Below, piece after piece: positions 28,101-42,224 of a DNA stretch of 64,000 nucleotides (positions within the stretch are counted from its first letter, which is position 1; each line of letters begins with the position of its first letter). The position numbers were made by a program, and so were the translations under genes. The DNA lies in assembly GCA_013874835.1 (NCBI GenBank), contig CP059430.1:824864-888863 (forward strand), given 5' to 3'. The stretch comes from Carnobacteriaceae bacterium zg-84. Its GTDB lineage: Bacteria > Bacillota > Bacilli > Lactobacillales > Aerococcaceae. Under the pieces are notes generated by a model, which saw only the letters and a program-made list of their open reading frames with translations, was not told the origin of the DNA and did not search any database.

Positions 28101-29572
28101 TGTTGATAAGATGCAATCAAATCTTTAAATGCTTCTGATTCCTCCATGACTAAACCATGTCCACTTGGAGATACATCTTGTAAATGTCTTGTAATTTCTA
28201 ATAAAGCATCTGTTTGGTTTTTCTCAATATATGCCATACCGTCATGCCACACATCATCAGAAGAAAAATGGTGTGTATTCCAACCGTAGTTAATTGTAGC
28301 AAAAATTCCAACTTTACTTGCTTGTGCTTGTTGCATTGGATTGGTCACTAAACCAGCTAAATCAGTAACACCTGTTTCTAATAATGTGCCAGCTGGGCCC
28401 ATTAGTAAACGACTTTTTTTATAATCATTTACAGGCCAGTTCAACCAAAAATACGGTGCTCTACCTGGGTGTCCATCTGTTGTAGAAGATGTTTTAAAAC
28501 GATTGATTGTTTGATTCGTTACTCTATTAACAACTGTTTCACCTGTCCAGAAAAATTGAATATTATCCGGTGCTTCATTCAGTTTTTTCATTTCTGAAAA
28601 ATTTCCTTGGAAAGATGTATTATAGCCAGCCGGACAAAATAGAATATCTTCTACATCTCCTTTATCTTTTGCCCATTGACTAATATCATTTAATAAACGT
28701 AATAATTGATTGCGATCAATAGAACCAACATCATCGGCTAAAATACCAAATTGACGTACCCCCGTTGTATACAGTTGTTCAAATTTATTGATTAAATAAC
28801 CATAATTCTCTTCATACTGTGAAAAATTAAAGCGAGCCCCACTCATAAATGGATGAATTGTCCAAACAAACCGTGTTTTTGTTAATTTACCCACTTCTAC
28901 TAATTCACGTATTTGTGCTAATTTTTCTTCTGGATATAGAGTTTTCCATTGTTGACTATGATAAATATCATCTTTTGGTGCAAAAATATATGTATTAGCC
29001 TTAAATTGACCTGCAAATTGCATTAAAGATTGACGATTTTCATGAGACCATGGAATACCGTAATACCCCTCAATAAACCCACGATATTTCACATCTGCAT
29101 AATCGGAAATTGTAAGATAACGAAGCGTTTGGTTTGTTGCTTGTGTTAATATTTGATGTAATGTTGTCAAACCAAAATACGCTGCATCTTTATGTTTTCC
29201 AATAATATGAACACCTGTTGCGTTAATGTTTAATGAATAAGCATCCCAATGACTAAACAAGTTTTCTTGTGTATCCGTTATTTCAACATTTAATGATATA
29301 CCATTGTCTACTTTTTGAGTTACTTCTTGAAAAACAATATGATGTGCTGTCAATAACTGACGTGCATAAGCTTTCGTTTCTTCATCAATTCCATTCCCAA
29401 AATAAAGCGAAATCGTCTGATTACTTAATGATAAATTTTCTTCTTGATAAGTGATGTCTTGTACTGTTGGATAGAATTGATATGCGTTTTCTGTTGCATG
29501 TATTGTTGTTGCTCCAATGATGCAAAGGAACATCACACACATGGCACTTATCCATTTTATGATTTTATTCAT
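25145..29572 (-). CDS. Cell-wall anchored GH84 O-GlcNAcase/hyaluronidase-like enzyme (NagH/NagJ type)
   Basis: Secreted surface glycosidase of 1475 residues. After a signal peptide (1-27, ending IHATE) come a GH20b-like N domain (about 30-165) and the GH84 catalytic domain (about 168-460), beginning YRGFIEGYYGIPWSHENRQ, with the catalytic aspartate pair Asp280-Asp281 in GILADDVGS. Then follow a helical region, at least two F5/8C modules, a FIVAR-like segment, a beta domain, a 12-bp repeat encoding ENKPD units, a Thr-rich linker and LPNTG at 1441. The architecture resembles NagH and NagJ of Clostridium perfringens, whose characterised relative removes beta-linked GlcNAc. The start at ATG 29570-29572 has gggagg five bases upstream. 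It is the first gene of a two-gene operon with the GH20 gene. Confidence 0.94.
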   Translation of the reverse strand: MNKIIKWISAMCVMFLCIIGATTIHATENAYQFYPTVQDITYQEENLSLSNQTISLYFGNGIDEETKAYARQLLTAHHIVFQEVTQKVDNGISLNVEITDTQENLFSHWDAYSLNINATGVHIIGKHKDAAYFGLTTLHQILTQATNQTLRYLTISDYADVKYRGFIEGYYGIPWSHENRQSLMQFAGQFKANTYIFAPKDDIYHSQQWKTLYPEEKLAQIRELVEVGKLTKTRFVWTIHPFMSGARFNFSQYEENYGYLINKFEQLYTTGVRQFGILADDVGSIDRNQLLRLLNDISQWAKDKGDVEDILFCPAGYNTSFQGNFSEMKKLNEAPDNIQFFWTGETVVNRVTNQTINRFKTSSTTDGHPGRAPYFWLNWPVNDYKKSRLLMGPAGTLLETGVTDLAGLVTNPMQQAQASKVGIFATINYGWNTHHFSSDDVWHDGMAYIEKNQTDALLEITRHLQDVSPSGHGLVMEESEAFKDLIASYQQAVENGTSIKEVGTSLIQKYQVLYQATQDFLNGAENEGLKEEMTPWVNTLANIAQASQSFIESAIALEDNDTEKAWLAYSKAATQEELSKTHTVQNISSVDKVEAGAKRLTPFMQFLKEKMADKVKRIVLPQHDDTQSAPETPTLVKSSHFNSIYSGSEANMLDNNPNTFVWYSVAGDSLPRDAYLGVDLHEVYRIGDIAFLQGTTSNDDIFKNAVLEYSVDGVTYQPFTDTLYNQKDVRYDATQQNIKARYIRLRNGDSTEKWAAMREISVTTLANQQLIETNVDSLKELPAKQTPQTFILNPTTQVTLQPNEYIGLDLQRIRSLKRVSIEHTSQLPIYAGTNRDDLKPYTLETVPNARYIVIKNTTDNPVTFDIQQFNVETNDVLPLKVKDTNFTDMENPLAAFDGDWNTKAWFKNSQLAGKYVVYDLGQTITLDKIKQIVSDSEHDYIRHGKISVSENGTDFTDVLTLGDTENDLEIEGVYPDREVQVLGKSANVNHLPVRYIKVMLTKNKSGDDKWVRFNEIVLNDREELKVSNNPTFDVTPAVRNADRPENMVDNRLNTAFRGSQDGGELLYHLSETAFHNALTVIQNDEVSHAKVSAQNRAGDWQEIGELTGGINTFNLKDKGDIVTVKLTWQENNRPVIYEMYTTNGINRLPLQNLLKEIATLNENDYAEGFPALKEKVTEANRVLQDDEATAEQIAQMVQALQDKVNQLKKYHLFISEDVTVKMADADTIKDLEMKVVPTTSPTLDQTNKEYDLYDIYFVKKGTTEKVEVTQPAKVILNINENKTVAEIVYINEQDEKESLSFDIMREENKVVFLATHFSKYGVVYTSSKPAEPEENKPDENKPDENKPDEVPVEQPKDEATTTTTTSQTETSQTETTTLTTTTKQEKTENTSTSVSTSVVPKEIADATMTKQRVHFISGSSQQVTDKNSTQNNRQKEQSKGLPNTGEQNHWLQVGLGAGLLLLGIGLWILYTRRKK
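25395..25590 (-). repeat. ENKPD and Thr-rich repeat linker of the GH84 protein
   Basis: Three 12-bp units encode ENKPD-type repeats (about 25525-25575), followed in the protein by a Thr-rich tract (TTTTTTSQTETSQTETTTLTT is cut by other residues). It is a wall-spanning spacer, compositionally like those of the GH20 and GH101 proteins. Confidence 0.75.
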
Positions 29573-30046
29573 TTTTTCCTCCCTTTTATACCACCATGCT
29601 CCCAATCCAAATATGATAAAACGCATTCCGACAAACACATAAAAAGTGTTGCGTTGAAACGTATTTGGTAAATGGTTATTACATGTGTATCATTGACGTG
29701 TCCTATTTAAAGACTGTAATACTAACGGTTATTCTGTATGAATGATATTATTCGTTCTAAGTGAATGATTTCTTTAGTCAATAAAAGATATTTAAATTTT
29801 ATTGATTGATTTATATATTAGCTATATTCCTTAATAAAATACTAATCGCTTTAATTGTATACGGTTACATATTTTTGTTATATTGTTTATTTTGATTTAA
29901 ATCGCTAAAGAATTTGTTTGTATTTTTATCGTTGTTTTTATAATGTATCCGATATGAGATAATACATGAGGTAACACTATGAACAATACCATTTCTAATT
30001 CTATATAATGTTTCTTTCATATGCGCTCTATATCAAAAGAGATAAC
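29573..30046. promoter_or_regulatory. Upstream region of the GH84-GH20 operon with a cre site
   Basis: No gene is seen in these 474 bp. A 15-base sequence at 29856-29870 matches the catabolite-responsive element pattern WTGNAANCGNWNNCW at every position when read on the minus strand (core GTAACCGTATAC). A TATAAC -10-like box lies just upstream of it on the same strand (rc, about 29876-29881). If that is the promoter, the leader is about 290 bases long. The rest is AT-rich without clear structure. Confidence 0.5.
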
Positions 30047-30077
30047 CAATCACACAAGACGCTATCTTGTGTGATTG
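30047..30077 (-). terminator. Terminator-like hairpin after the GH101 gene
   Basis: Perfect 12-bp stem CAATCACACAAG / CTTGTGTGATTG with a seven-base loop, 14 bp after the stop. The T-run after it on the minus strand is weak. Confidence 0.65.
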
Positions 30078-30090
30078 ATATTCTTTACTA

Positions 30091-35791
<5,701 letters not shown>

Positions 35792-35794
35792 CTT

Positions 35795-35812
35795 TCAAAA
35801 ACAATAATTCAT
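35795..35812 (-). CDS. Five-codon leader ORF (MNYCF) upstream of the GH101 gene
   Basis: ATG (35810-35812) AAT TAT TGT TTT TGA is preceded by a near-perfect ribosome-binding site aaaaggaggggg, three to four bases upstream. The main gene 31 bp further on has its own aaaaaggaggg. The arrangement is seen directly; that the mini-ORF is translated, or has a regulatory role, is inferred. Confidence 0.4.
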   Translation of the reverse strand: MNYCF

Positions 35813-35860
35813 AAACCCCCTCCTTTTATGTTAAAAAACACAATTTTTATTCTCTATATT

Positions 35861-35891
35861 ATTATATTATATAATATAGTAAATTTGTCAA
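35861..35891 (-). promoter_or_regulatory. Promoter of the GH101 gene
   Basis: On the minus strand a consensus -35 TTGACA (plus 35886-35891) precedes an AT-only stretch with overlapping -10 candidates (TATAAT, TAATAT) at 14-19 bp spacing. The leader is about 90-100 bases and holds the mini-ORF and a cre-like site. Confidence 0.7.
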
Positions 35892-35908
35892 ATATTTTTT
35901 GAACAAAT

Positions 35909-35949
35909 AAAAAGAGTTTAATCAAAAAATAAATGATTAAACTCTTTTT
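35909..35949. terminator. Bidirectional terminator after the NrdH-like gene
   Basis: Perfect 16-bp stem AAAAAGAGTTTAATCA / TGATTAAACTCTTTTT with a nine-base loop. It separates the redoxin gene from the GH101 promoter. Confidence 0.9.
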
Positions 35950-35957
35950 ATAACTAT

Positions 35958-36188
35958 TTACACAACCTGTTCTAATCGGTCTGGTCTAAATCCTGAAAAA
36001 GGCTCTTCTCCGTCAATTACGACAACTGGTAATGACGAAAATCCAAGATCTTTTACTTCTGCCATTGCTTCGTCACTTTCCATAACATCTTTCACGATAA
36101 AATCAACTTGATGTTCTTCTAAAAACTGTTTTGTAAATTGACATTGCATGCAATTTGGTTTTGAATAAACAATAATAGATTTACCCAT
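35958..36188 (-). CDS. nrdH: NrdH-like glutaredoxin
   Basis: Small redoxin of 76 residues with the active-site pair Cys13-x-x-Cys16 (NCMQC) and the family ends SLPVVVIDGEEPFSGFRPDRL; the last block is the NrdH signature WSGFRPD-like motif that binds thioredoxin reductase. It would supply electrons to class Ib ribonucleotide reductase. The start at ATG 36186-36188 follows ggag; a longer reading has no site. It is not next to nrdEF: an nrdF gene lies 15 kb away at 50,839, so the nrd genes are dispersed. A general redoxin role is possible. Confidence 0.85.
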   Translation of the reverse strand: MGKSIIVYSKPNCMQCQFTKQFLEEHQVDFIVKDVMESDEAMAEVKDLGFSSLPVVVIDGEEPFSGFRPDRLEQVV

Positions 36189-36283
36189 TATAATTCTCCA
36201 ATCTTTCTTCGATACTGTTACATCATACATGAAATTATCAAAATATGCAACTAAATGATATTCACATATACTAAATATTGTGT

Positions 36284-36931
36284 TTACTGTATTCTAATAC
36301 GTTTTATAAAATGAGTTTGTTCAAGTTTATATCTTACCCAACTTGCAATTTTTGCATACATCAAAATCGAGATAATTGTGCCTTCTCGAATGGGTAATGC
36401 CTCTTGTAATATAGAACACACAATAATAGCAAAACCAACTAAACAGACGTCATACCACTGTCTAAAACGACGAAAATTAAAATTCCCTTTCTCACACAAC
36501 ACTAATCCTAATGCTTCAATCGGTGAACTCACACAATTTAAAGCAATCATACATCCAACAGAAATTGCAGCAATGATGTAACCAATAACTGCCAGTATTA
36601 GTTGAAAAGGATAATGTGTTATCGTTATATGGGACAGCACATAGGTTAATATCATGGAAATAGATATGCCTAATACAAAAGATACCGGAATTTGTAAAAA
36701 CTGACGTACCCTAAAATTTTTTCTTAAAATGAGAATTTGTAAAAAAACACACATCATATTTGTCACCGTTGTCATTGTTCCTATATCATAACCAGTCAAA
36801 TACGACCATGATAAATTAAAAGCATCAATACTCCCTAATCCAATATCTGCTTTAACGCTGAAACTAACTCCTATTCCTAAAAACACAACTGATAGAATCG
36901 TTAGTAAAAAATTAACGATGTTTTCCCTCAT
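36284..36931 (-). CDS. YczE/YyaS-family integral membrane protein
   Basis: Membrane protein of 215 residues with about five transmembrane segments, a basic C-terminus and the family-type start [28 protein letters not shown]. Members include YczE and YyaS of Bacillus; their biochemical role is not established. The ATG overlaps the uvrB stop by 4 bp, so it is co-transcribed with uvrB, but no functional link to repair is known. Confidence 0.8.
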   Translation of the reverse strand: MRENIVNFLLTILSVVFLGIGVSFSVKADIGLGSIDAFNLSWSYLTGYDIGTMTTVTNMMCVFLQILILRKNFRVRQFLQIPVSFVLGISISMILTYVLSHITITHYPFQLILAVIGYIIAAISVGCMIALNCVSSPIEALGLVLCEKGNFNFRRFRQWYDVCLVGFAIIVCSILQEALPIREGTIISILMYAKIASWVRYKLEQTHFIKRIRIQ

Positions 36932-38910
36932 ATTTTATACTCCGCTTGCAATTCTAAAATAATATCTCTCAATGTTGCTGCTTTTTCAAAGTTCAATTCT
37001 TTTGCAGCTTGTTTCATTTCTAATTCTAAGTGATGAATGCTCTCTTTTCTTTCTGCTTTAGTCATTTCTTTGTAAGACTTCGTATGCTCCACTTCTTTTT
37101 CAGCCACTTGCGTAATCGCAATTAAGTCGCGGATGTCTTTTTTAATCGTTTTTGGCACAATACCGTGCTCTTGATTGTAAGCTTGTTGAATGCTTCGTCG
37201 ACGATTCGTTTCATCAATGGCACGTTGCATCGAATCCGTTATTTTATCTGCATACATAATCACCTTTCCTTCAGCGTTACGTGCAGCACGTCCAATCGTT
37301 TGCACAAGGGAACGTTCACTTCTTAAAAATCCTTCTTTATCGGCATCTAAAATCGCTACTAAGGTCACTTCGGGTACATCTAATCCCTCACGCAACAAGT
37401 TAATACCAACTAAAACATCAAATGTTCCAACACGCAAATCTCGAATAATTTCTGTTCGTTCTAGTGTATGAATATCACTATGCAAATATTTCACTTTAAT
37501 ACCAATATCTTTTAAATAATCCGTTAAATCTTCTGACATTTTTTTTGTTAATGTCGTAATAAAAACACGTCCACCTTTTTCGATTTGTTCGTTAATTTCA
37601 CTCACTAAATCATCAATTTGTCCTTTGATTTTTCTCACTTCGACTGGTGGATCTAGTAATCCTGTTGGACGAATAATCTGTTCGGTAACAGTCGGTGTTT
37701 GTGCCAATTCATACGGCCCTGGTGTTGCTGAAATATAGATAATTTGATTTACTCTGTCTTCAAATTCCTCTAATCGCAGTGGACGATTATCAACTGCACT
37801 TGGCAATCGGAATCCATATTCAACTAAGCGTTCTTTTCTGGCTCTATCACCATTATACATACCTCGAACTTGCGACATTGTAATGTGTGATTCATCAATA
37901 ACAATCAAATAATCATCTGGGAAAAAGTCTAATAATGTATAAGGAGGTTCTCCCGGTTGACGACCATCCATATGTCTGGAATAATTTTCAATACCATTGC
38001 AATAACCCATTTCAAGCAACATTTCAATATCATAGTTTGTACGTTGTTCCAATCGTTGTGCTTCTAATAATTTATTGTCGGCACGAAGTTCACTCAAGCG
38101 TTCCTCTAACTCTTCTCGAATAGAGTCAATCGCTTTTAAGGTTTGTTCTTCACTTGAAACAAAATGCGCCGCTGGAAAAATGGCAACATGAGAACGTGTC
38201 GCTTTGACATCTCCTGTTAGCACGTCTATTTCTTGAATACGATCAATTTCATCTCCAAAAAAGGACACACGAATGGCTTGAGAATCTCTTGATGCCATAA
38301 AAATATCGACACTGTCACCTCTTACACGAAATGTTCCGGGCCTAAAGTCAAAATCATTACGTGTAAATTGCATGTCAATCAAACGATGTAATACGTCATC
38401 GCGTTCAATAATTTGTCCCTCACGCAACGACAATACGAATTTTTTATATTCTTCTGGATTAACCAATCCATAAATACACGATACAGACGCAACAATAATA
38501 ACGTCTTTCCGCTCAACTAAAGCACTTGTTGCCGAATGACGTAGTTTATTGATTTCATCATTGACGCTCGATTCTTTTTCAATATATGTATCACTAGAAG
38601 GAACATACGCTTCTGGTTGATAATAATCATAATAACTCACAAAATATTCAACTGCATTATTTGGAAAAAATTCTTTTAATTCACTATATAACTGTCCCGC
38701 TAATGTTTTATTATGTGCCAATACTAAAGTTGGCTTATTTACTTCTTTAATAACATTAGCAATCGTAAATGTTTTTCCTGTTCCTGTGGCACCTAATAGT
38801 GTTTGTGCCATTTTCCCTTGTTGGATACCTGCGACTAATTCTTTAATCGCTTGTGGCTGATCGCCACTTGGTTGGTAGGGAGAAACTACTTCAAAAACAT
38901 GCTCACTCAT
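36928..38910 (-). CDS. uvrB: UvrABC excinuclease subunit B
   Basis: DNA damage verification helicase of nucleotide excision repair, 660 residues. The P-loop GATGTGKT is at residues 40-47. The beta-hairpin that clamps the damaged strand is [12 protein letters not shown] (about 93-104). Helicase motifs ([24 protein letters not shown]) are present. The C-terminal UVR domain for UvrC binding is about 618-655 ([25 protein letters not shown]). uvrA is not adjacent in this window, though it usually follows in Firmicutes. A 4-bp overlap joins it to the YczE-like gene. Confidence 0.97.
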   Translation of the reverse strand: MSEHVFEVVSPYQPSGDQPQAIKELVAGIQQGKMAQTLLGATGTGKTFTIANVIKEVNKPTLVLAHNKTLAGQLYSELKEFFPNNAVEYFVSYYDYYQPEAYVPSSDTYIEKESSVNDEINKLRHSATSALVERKDVIIVASVSCIYGLVNPEEYKKFVLSLREGQIIERDDVLHRLIDMQFTRNDFDFRPGTFRVRGDSVDIFMASRDSQAIRVSFFGDEIDRIQEIDVLTGDVKATRSHVAIFPAAHFVSSEEQTLKAIDSIREELEERLSELRADNKLLEAQRLEQRTNYDIEMLLEMGYCNGIENYSRHMDGRQPGEPPYTLLDFFPDDYLIVIDESHITMSQVRGMYNGDRARKERLVEYGFRLPSAVDNRPLRLEEFEDRVNQIIYISATPGPYELAQTPTVTEQIIRPTGLLDPPVEVRKIKGQIDDLVSEINEQIEKGGRVFITTLTKKMSEDLTDYLKDIGIKVKYLHSDIHTLERTEIIRDLRVGTFDVLVGINLLREGLDVPEVTLVAILDADKEGFLRSERSLVQTIGRAARNAEGKVIMYADKITDSMQRAIDETNRRRSIQQAYNQEHGIVPKTIKKDIRDLIAITQVAEKEVEHTKSYKEMTKAERKESIHHLELEMKQAAKELNFEKAATLRDIILELQAEYKI

Positions 38911-38993
38911 TTCTTCTCTCCTAACTTATCTTTATTCAGTAACATCTTATCATACAATCCATAGAATGACTATTTTCTTGTATGGCAAAATAA

Positions 38994-39022
38994 TAGACAA
39001 ATTTTTTATTTTTTAATATGAT
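38994..39022 (+). promoter_or_regulatory. def promoter
   Basis: -35 TAGACA (38994-38999), 17-bp spacer, -10 TATGAT (39017-39022), about 36 bp before the def ATG. Confidence 0.6.
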
Positions 39023-39058
39023 AATACTATCAATATAAATTAGAAATGAGCGAATAGA

Positions 39059-39619
39059 ATGTTACTAATGAAAGATATTATCCGTGAAGGACATCCAACG
39101 TTAAGAGAAAAAGCAGCACCTCTTTCTTTTCCACTAACACAAGAAGAAAAAGACATCGCAAAAGAAATGCTTGAGTTTTTACACAATAGCCAAAATGAAG
39201 AAATTGCTGAAAAATATGAATTACGTGCAGGTGTTGGACTAGCAGCACCACAAATCAATGTATCTAAACAAATGATTGCACTTCTTGTTCCAGGAGAATA
39301 CGAAGATGATCCGTTTATTTTAGATATGGTTATGATTAACCCTAAAATTATAAAACACTCTGTCCAACAAACATGTTTAAAAACTGGAGAAGGTTGCCTA
39401 TCTGTTGACCGTGAAGTACCCGGTTATGTCCCTCGCTTTTCAAAAATCACACTAGAGTATTTTGATATAGACGGTAATAAGCAAAGCATGGTACTAAAAG
39501 GATTTCCTGCCATTGTCGTACAACACGAAATCGACCACTTAAATGGGATTATGTTTTATGACCGTATCAATGAAACAGAACCATTTAAAGAATTAGAAAA
39601 TATGACAATTATTGACTAA
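39059..39619 (+). CDS. def: Peptide deformylase
   Basis: Iron-dependent enzyme of 186 residues that removes the formyl group from nascent proteins. All three active-site motifs are intact: GVGLAAPQ (about 59-66), EGCLSV (about 111-116, Cys ligand) and HEIDH (about 157-161, His ligands and Glu). The length and the inserted segment between motifs 1 and 2 fit type 2 deformylases of Gram-positive bacteria. No strong ribosome-binding site precedes the first ATG, and an alternative ATG lies three codons in (MKDIIREG). It is monocistronic with tandem terminators behind it. Confidence 0.95.
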   Translation: MLLMKDIIREGHPTLREKAAPLSFPLTQEEKDIAKEMLEFLHNSQNEEIAEKYELRAGVGLAAPQINVSKQMIALLVPGEYEDDPFILDMVMINPKIIKHSVQQTCLKTGEGCLSVDREVPGYVPRFSKITLEYFDIDGNKQSMVLKGFPAIVVQHEIDHLNGIMFYDRINETEPFKELENMTIID

Positions 39620-39621
39620 TG

Positions 39622-39670
39622 AACAACCCTGACACAACACTTTTAAAGAGTTGTGTCAGGGTTGTTTTTC
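39622..39670 (+). terminator. First of two tandem terminators after def
   Basis: Perfect 17-bp stem AACAACCCTGACACAAC / GTTGTGTCAGGGTTGTT (39622-39638 and 39650-39666) with a T5 run. It terminates def. Confidence 0.9.
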
Positions 39671-39671
39671 T

Positions 39672-39720
39672 AAAAAGGCATGAAATCAATCTGTTTAAAG
39701 AGTTGATTTCATGCCTTTTT
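39672..39720. terminator. Second tandem terminator, bidirectional, between def and glgP
   Basis: Perfect 18-bp stem AAAAAGGCATGAAATCAA / TTGATTTCATGCCTTTTT. The A-run and T-run lie inside the stem, so it works in both directions. Its loop shares TTTAAAGAGTTG with the first hairpin. Confidence 0.9.
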
Positions 39721-39811
39721 GAGTATAATCAAATCTGTTCATTTAAATAGATATTGACTTTTAGGCTAGTTCCAAAAATATTACTTATTTCTTTTCACTA
39801 ACACTATATGT

Positions 39812-42211
39812 TTAACGTTGGCGTTTGTATGGCTTTAAATTCCAAATTTCATCAACATAACGTAAAATCGTATAGTCAGATGAGAATGGCCCCGCATTAG
39901 CAACATTTTGCAAGGACATTCTTGTCCAACGTTCTTTATCTTTGTAGGCTCTATCCACTTCTTCTTGTGTCATGACATAACTTTCAAAGTCTTGTAGGAC
40001 AAAATACTCATCATTGTAAGTGACAAGCGAGTCAAAAATCTCTTGACCTTCATGTGCTGTATGTGGCACTGTACCGTCCAATAAGGCGTTTAGGACACGG
40101 TGAACTTTTGGATTGGTTTCATAAATATGACGTGCATTATACGAGCCATTTTCATAAAAGGCTTCAACTTCACGATTAGACATACCAAATGTAAAGAAGT
40201 TTTCCGCACCTACATAGTCACGAATTTCGACATTGGCTCCATCCAATGTACCAATCGTTACGGCACCATTTAACATCAATTTCATATTACTTGTTCCAGA
40301 TGCTTCTTTTCCGGCTAATGAAATTTGCTCAGATAAATCTGCCGCTGGAATAATCAATTCTGCTAGTGAAACACCATAATTTTCAACAAAGACAATTTTT
40401 AATAAATGATTCACATCTATGTCATTATTAACAAGATCTGCCAGAGCATTGATAAATTTAATAATAGATTTAGCATACGTATAACTTGGTGCTGCTTTTG
40501 CCCCAAAAATAAAGACTCTAGGTACATAATCAATATTTGGATTTTCTTTAATCGTTAAATAACGTAATAAAATATGCAGAGCATTTAATAATTGACGTTT
40601 GTACGCATGTAGACGTTTAATTTGTACATCAAAAATAGCATCTATTGGTAATTCAATACCTTTTTCCTCAAGAACATATTTAGCAAAACGTTCTTTATTT
40701 AAACGTTTAACATCTTGTAAGGCATACAATACATCATTATCATCTTGGTATGCTTTTAATAATTTTAATTCGGTATGATTAAAATGCCACTGGGTACCAA
40801 TGGTTTTATCAAGTAATTCTGTCAAATCTGGATTGGCAAGTTGCAACCAACGTCTTTGTGTAATACCATTTGTTTTATTGTTAAACTTCCATGGGTACAT
40901 TTCATAAAAATCTTTTAATGTAGCATTTTTTAAAATATCCGTATGTAGTTTTGCTACACCATTGACACTATGGCTACCAATAATAGCTAAATTTGCCATT
41001 TTAATTTGGCCGTCTAAAACAATAGCTGTGCGTGTTGTTAATTCAATGCCATAAATAGCTGTTTTCTTTTCAAAATGACGACGATTAATTTCTAAAATAA
41101 TTTGATAAATACGTGGCAATAATGTTTCAACCATATCACAAGACCAACGTTCCATGGCTTCTTGTAAAATTGTATGGTTCGTGTAACTAATTGTATTTTT
41201 CGTAATTTCCCACGCTTGTTCCCAGGATAAATGCTCTTCATCTAATAAAATACGCATCAATTCTGGAATACATAACGTTGGATGTGTATCATTGATATGA
41301 ATGGCAATTTTATCTGGAAAAGCACGCCATGGTAAATTCAAGTGTTTAAAATAACGTACAATGCTTTGTACACCAGCACTTGAGAAGAAATATTCTTGTT
41401 TTAAACGCAATAATTGACCGTCATAATTCGAATCATCTGGGTACAATACTTCAGTAATTTTCTTAATTTCTTCTCGTTCTTTTTCTAAGTTAAAATGCTC
41501 TTCTTCGCCATAAGGAATTTCAGCAGACCACAAACGTAAATTATTCACCACACCATTTTGATACCCGACTTGTGCAACATCATACGGTACAGCTAAAATA
41601 TTTAACGTATCTTCATACTGAGGTTCTAATTGTCCTTGATGATTTGGTACAAGATTTACTCGTCCACCAAATCGAACAATAACCGATTTATTTTCTTTTC
41701 TAACTTCCCATAAATTCCCATTACGTAACCAGTTTTCAGGTAATTCTACTTGATATCCGTCAACAAATTTTTGTTTAAACAAGCCATAACGATAGCGAAT
41801 ACCACAGCCGTGTCCTGGCGAACCTGTTGAGGCAATCGAATCCATAAAACAAGATGCTAGTCTTCCTAAGCCTCCATTTCCTAAAGCTGGGTCTACTTCT
41901 GCTTTTGCTAAATCATCTAAATTTAAGTTTAAATCTTGCAATCCTTTTTCTACCGTTTTTAATAAACCTAAATTCAATAAATTATTTTTTAGCATACGTC
42001 CTGGTAAAAATTCCATAGAAAAATAATAAACTTGTTTTTGTTTATTTTTTTCATAACGTTGATTTGTTTTCACCCAATTTTCATTAATAATAGACTTTAC
42101 AATATCCGATAAAATATATAATTGCTCTACATTAGATCCTTGTGTGTAATCATAGGCATACACATCAATGAACCTTTTTTTGTATAAAGTAACAAATTGT
42201 TCGATATTCAT
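39812..42211 (-). CDS. glgP: Glycogen phosphorylase
   Basis: Cytoplasmic GT35 enzyme of 799 residues that releases glucose-1-phosphate from glycogen or maltodextrin ends using pyridoxal phosphate. The PLP lysine lies in EASGTSNMKLMLNGAVTIGTLDGANVEI (about residues 640-668). The nucleotide and substrate blocks DPALGNGGLGRLASCFMDS and FNNKTNGITQRRWL are present. It is the last gene of the glgBCDAP operon, 13 bp after glgA, so synthesis and breakdown of the store are co-transcribed. Confidence 0.97.
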   Translation of the reverse strand: MNIEQFVTLYKKRFIDVYAYDYTQGSNVEQLYILSDIVKSIINENWVKTNQRYEKNKQKQVYYFSMEFLPGRMLKNNLLNLGLLKTVEKGLQDLNLNLDDLAKAEVDPALGNGGLGRLASCFMDSIASTGSPGHGCGIRYRYGLFKQKFVDGYQVELPENWLRNGNLWEVRKENKSVIVRFGGRVNLVPNHQGQLEPQYEDTLNILAVPYDVAQVGYQNGVVNNLRLWSAEIPYGEEEHFNLEKEREEIKKITEVLYPDDSNYDGQLLRLKQEYFFSSAGVQSIVRYFKHLNLPWRAFPDKIAIHINDTHPTLCIPELMRILLDEEHLSWEQAWEITKNTISYTNHTILQEAMERWSCDMVETLLPRIYQIILEINRRHFEKKTAIYGIELTTRTAIVLDGQIKMANLAIIGSHSVNGVAKLHTDILKNATLKDFYEMYPWKFNNKTNGITQRRWLQLANPDLTELLDKTIGTQWHFNHTELKLLKAYQDDNDVLYALQDVKRLNKERFAKYVLEEKGIELPIDAIFDVQIKRLHAYKRQLLNALHILLRYLTIKENPNIDYVPRVFIFGAKAAPSYTYAKSIIKFINALADLVNNDIDVNHLLKIVFVENYGVSLAELIIPAADLSEQISLAGKEASGTSNMKLMLNGAVTIGTLDGANVEIRDYVGAENFFTFGMSNREVEAFYENGSYNARHIYETNPKVHRVLNALLDGTVPHTAHEGQEIFDSLVTYNDEYFVLQDFESYVMTQEEVDRAYKDKERWTRMSLQNVANAGPFSSDYTILRYVDEIWNLKPYKRQR

Positions 42212-42224
42212 TCTCTACTCCTTT

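Noticed and set aside
29573-29638. Longer N-terminus of the GH84 protein
   Set aside because: The ATG at 29572 has gggagg five bases upstream and starts directly with the signal peptide.
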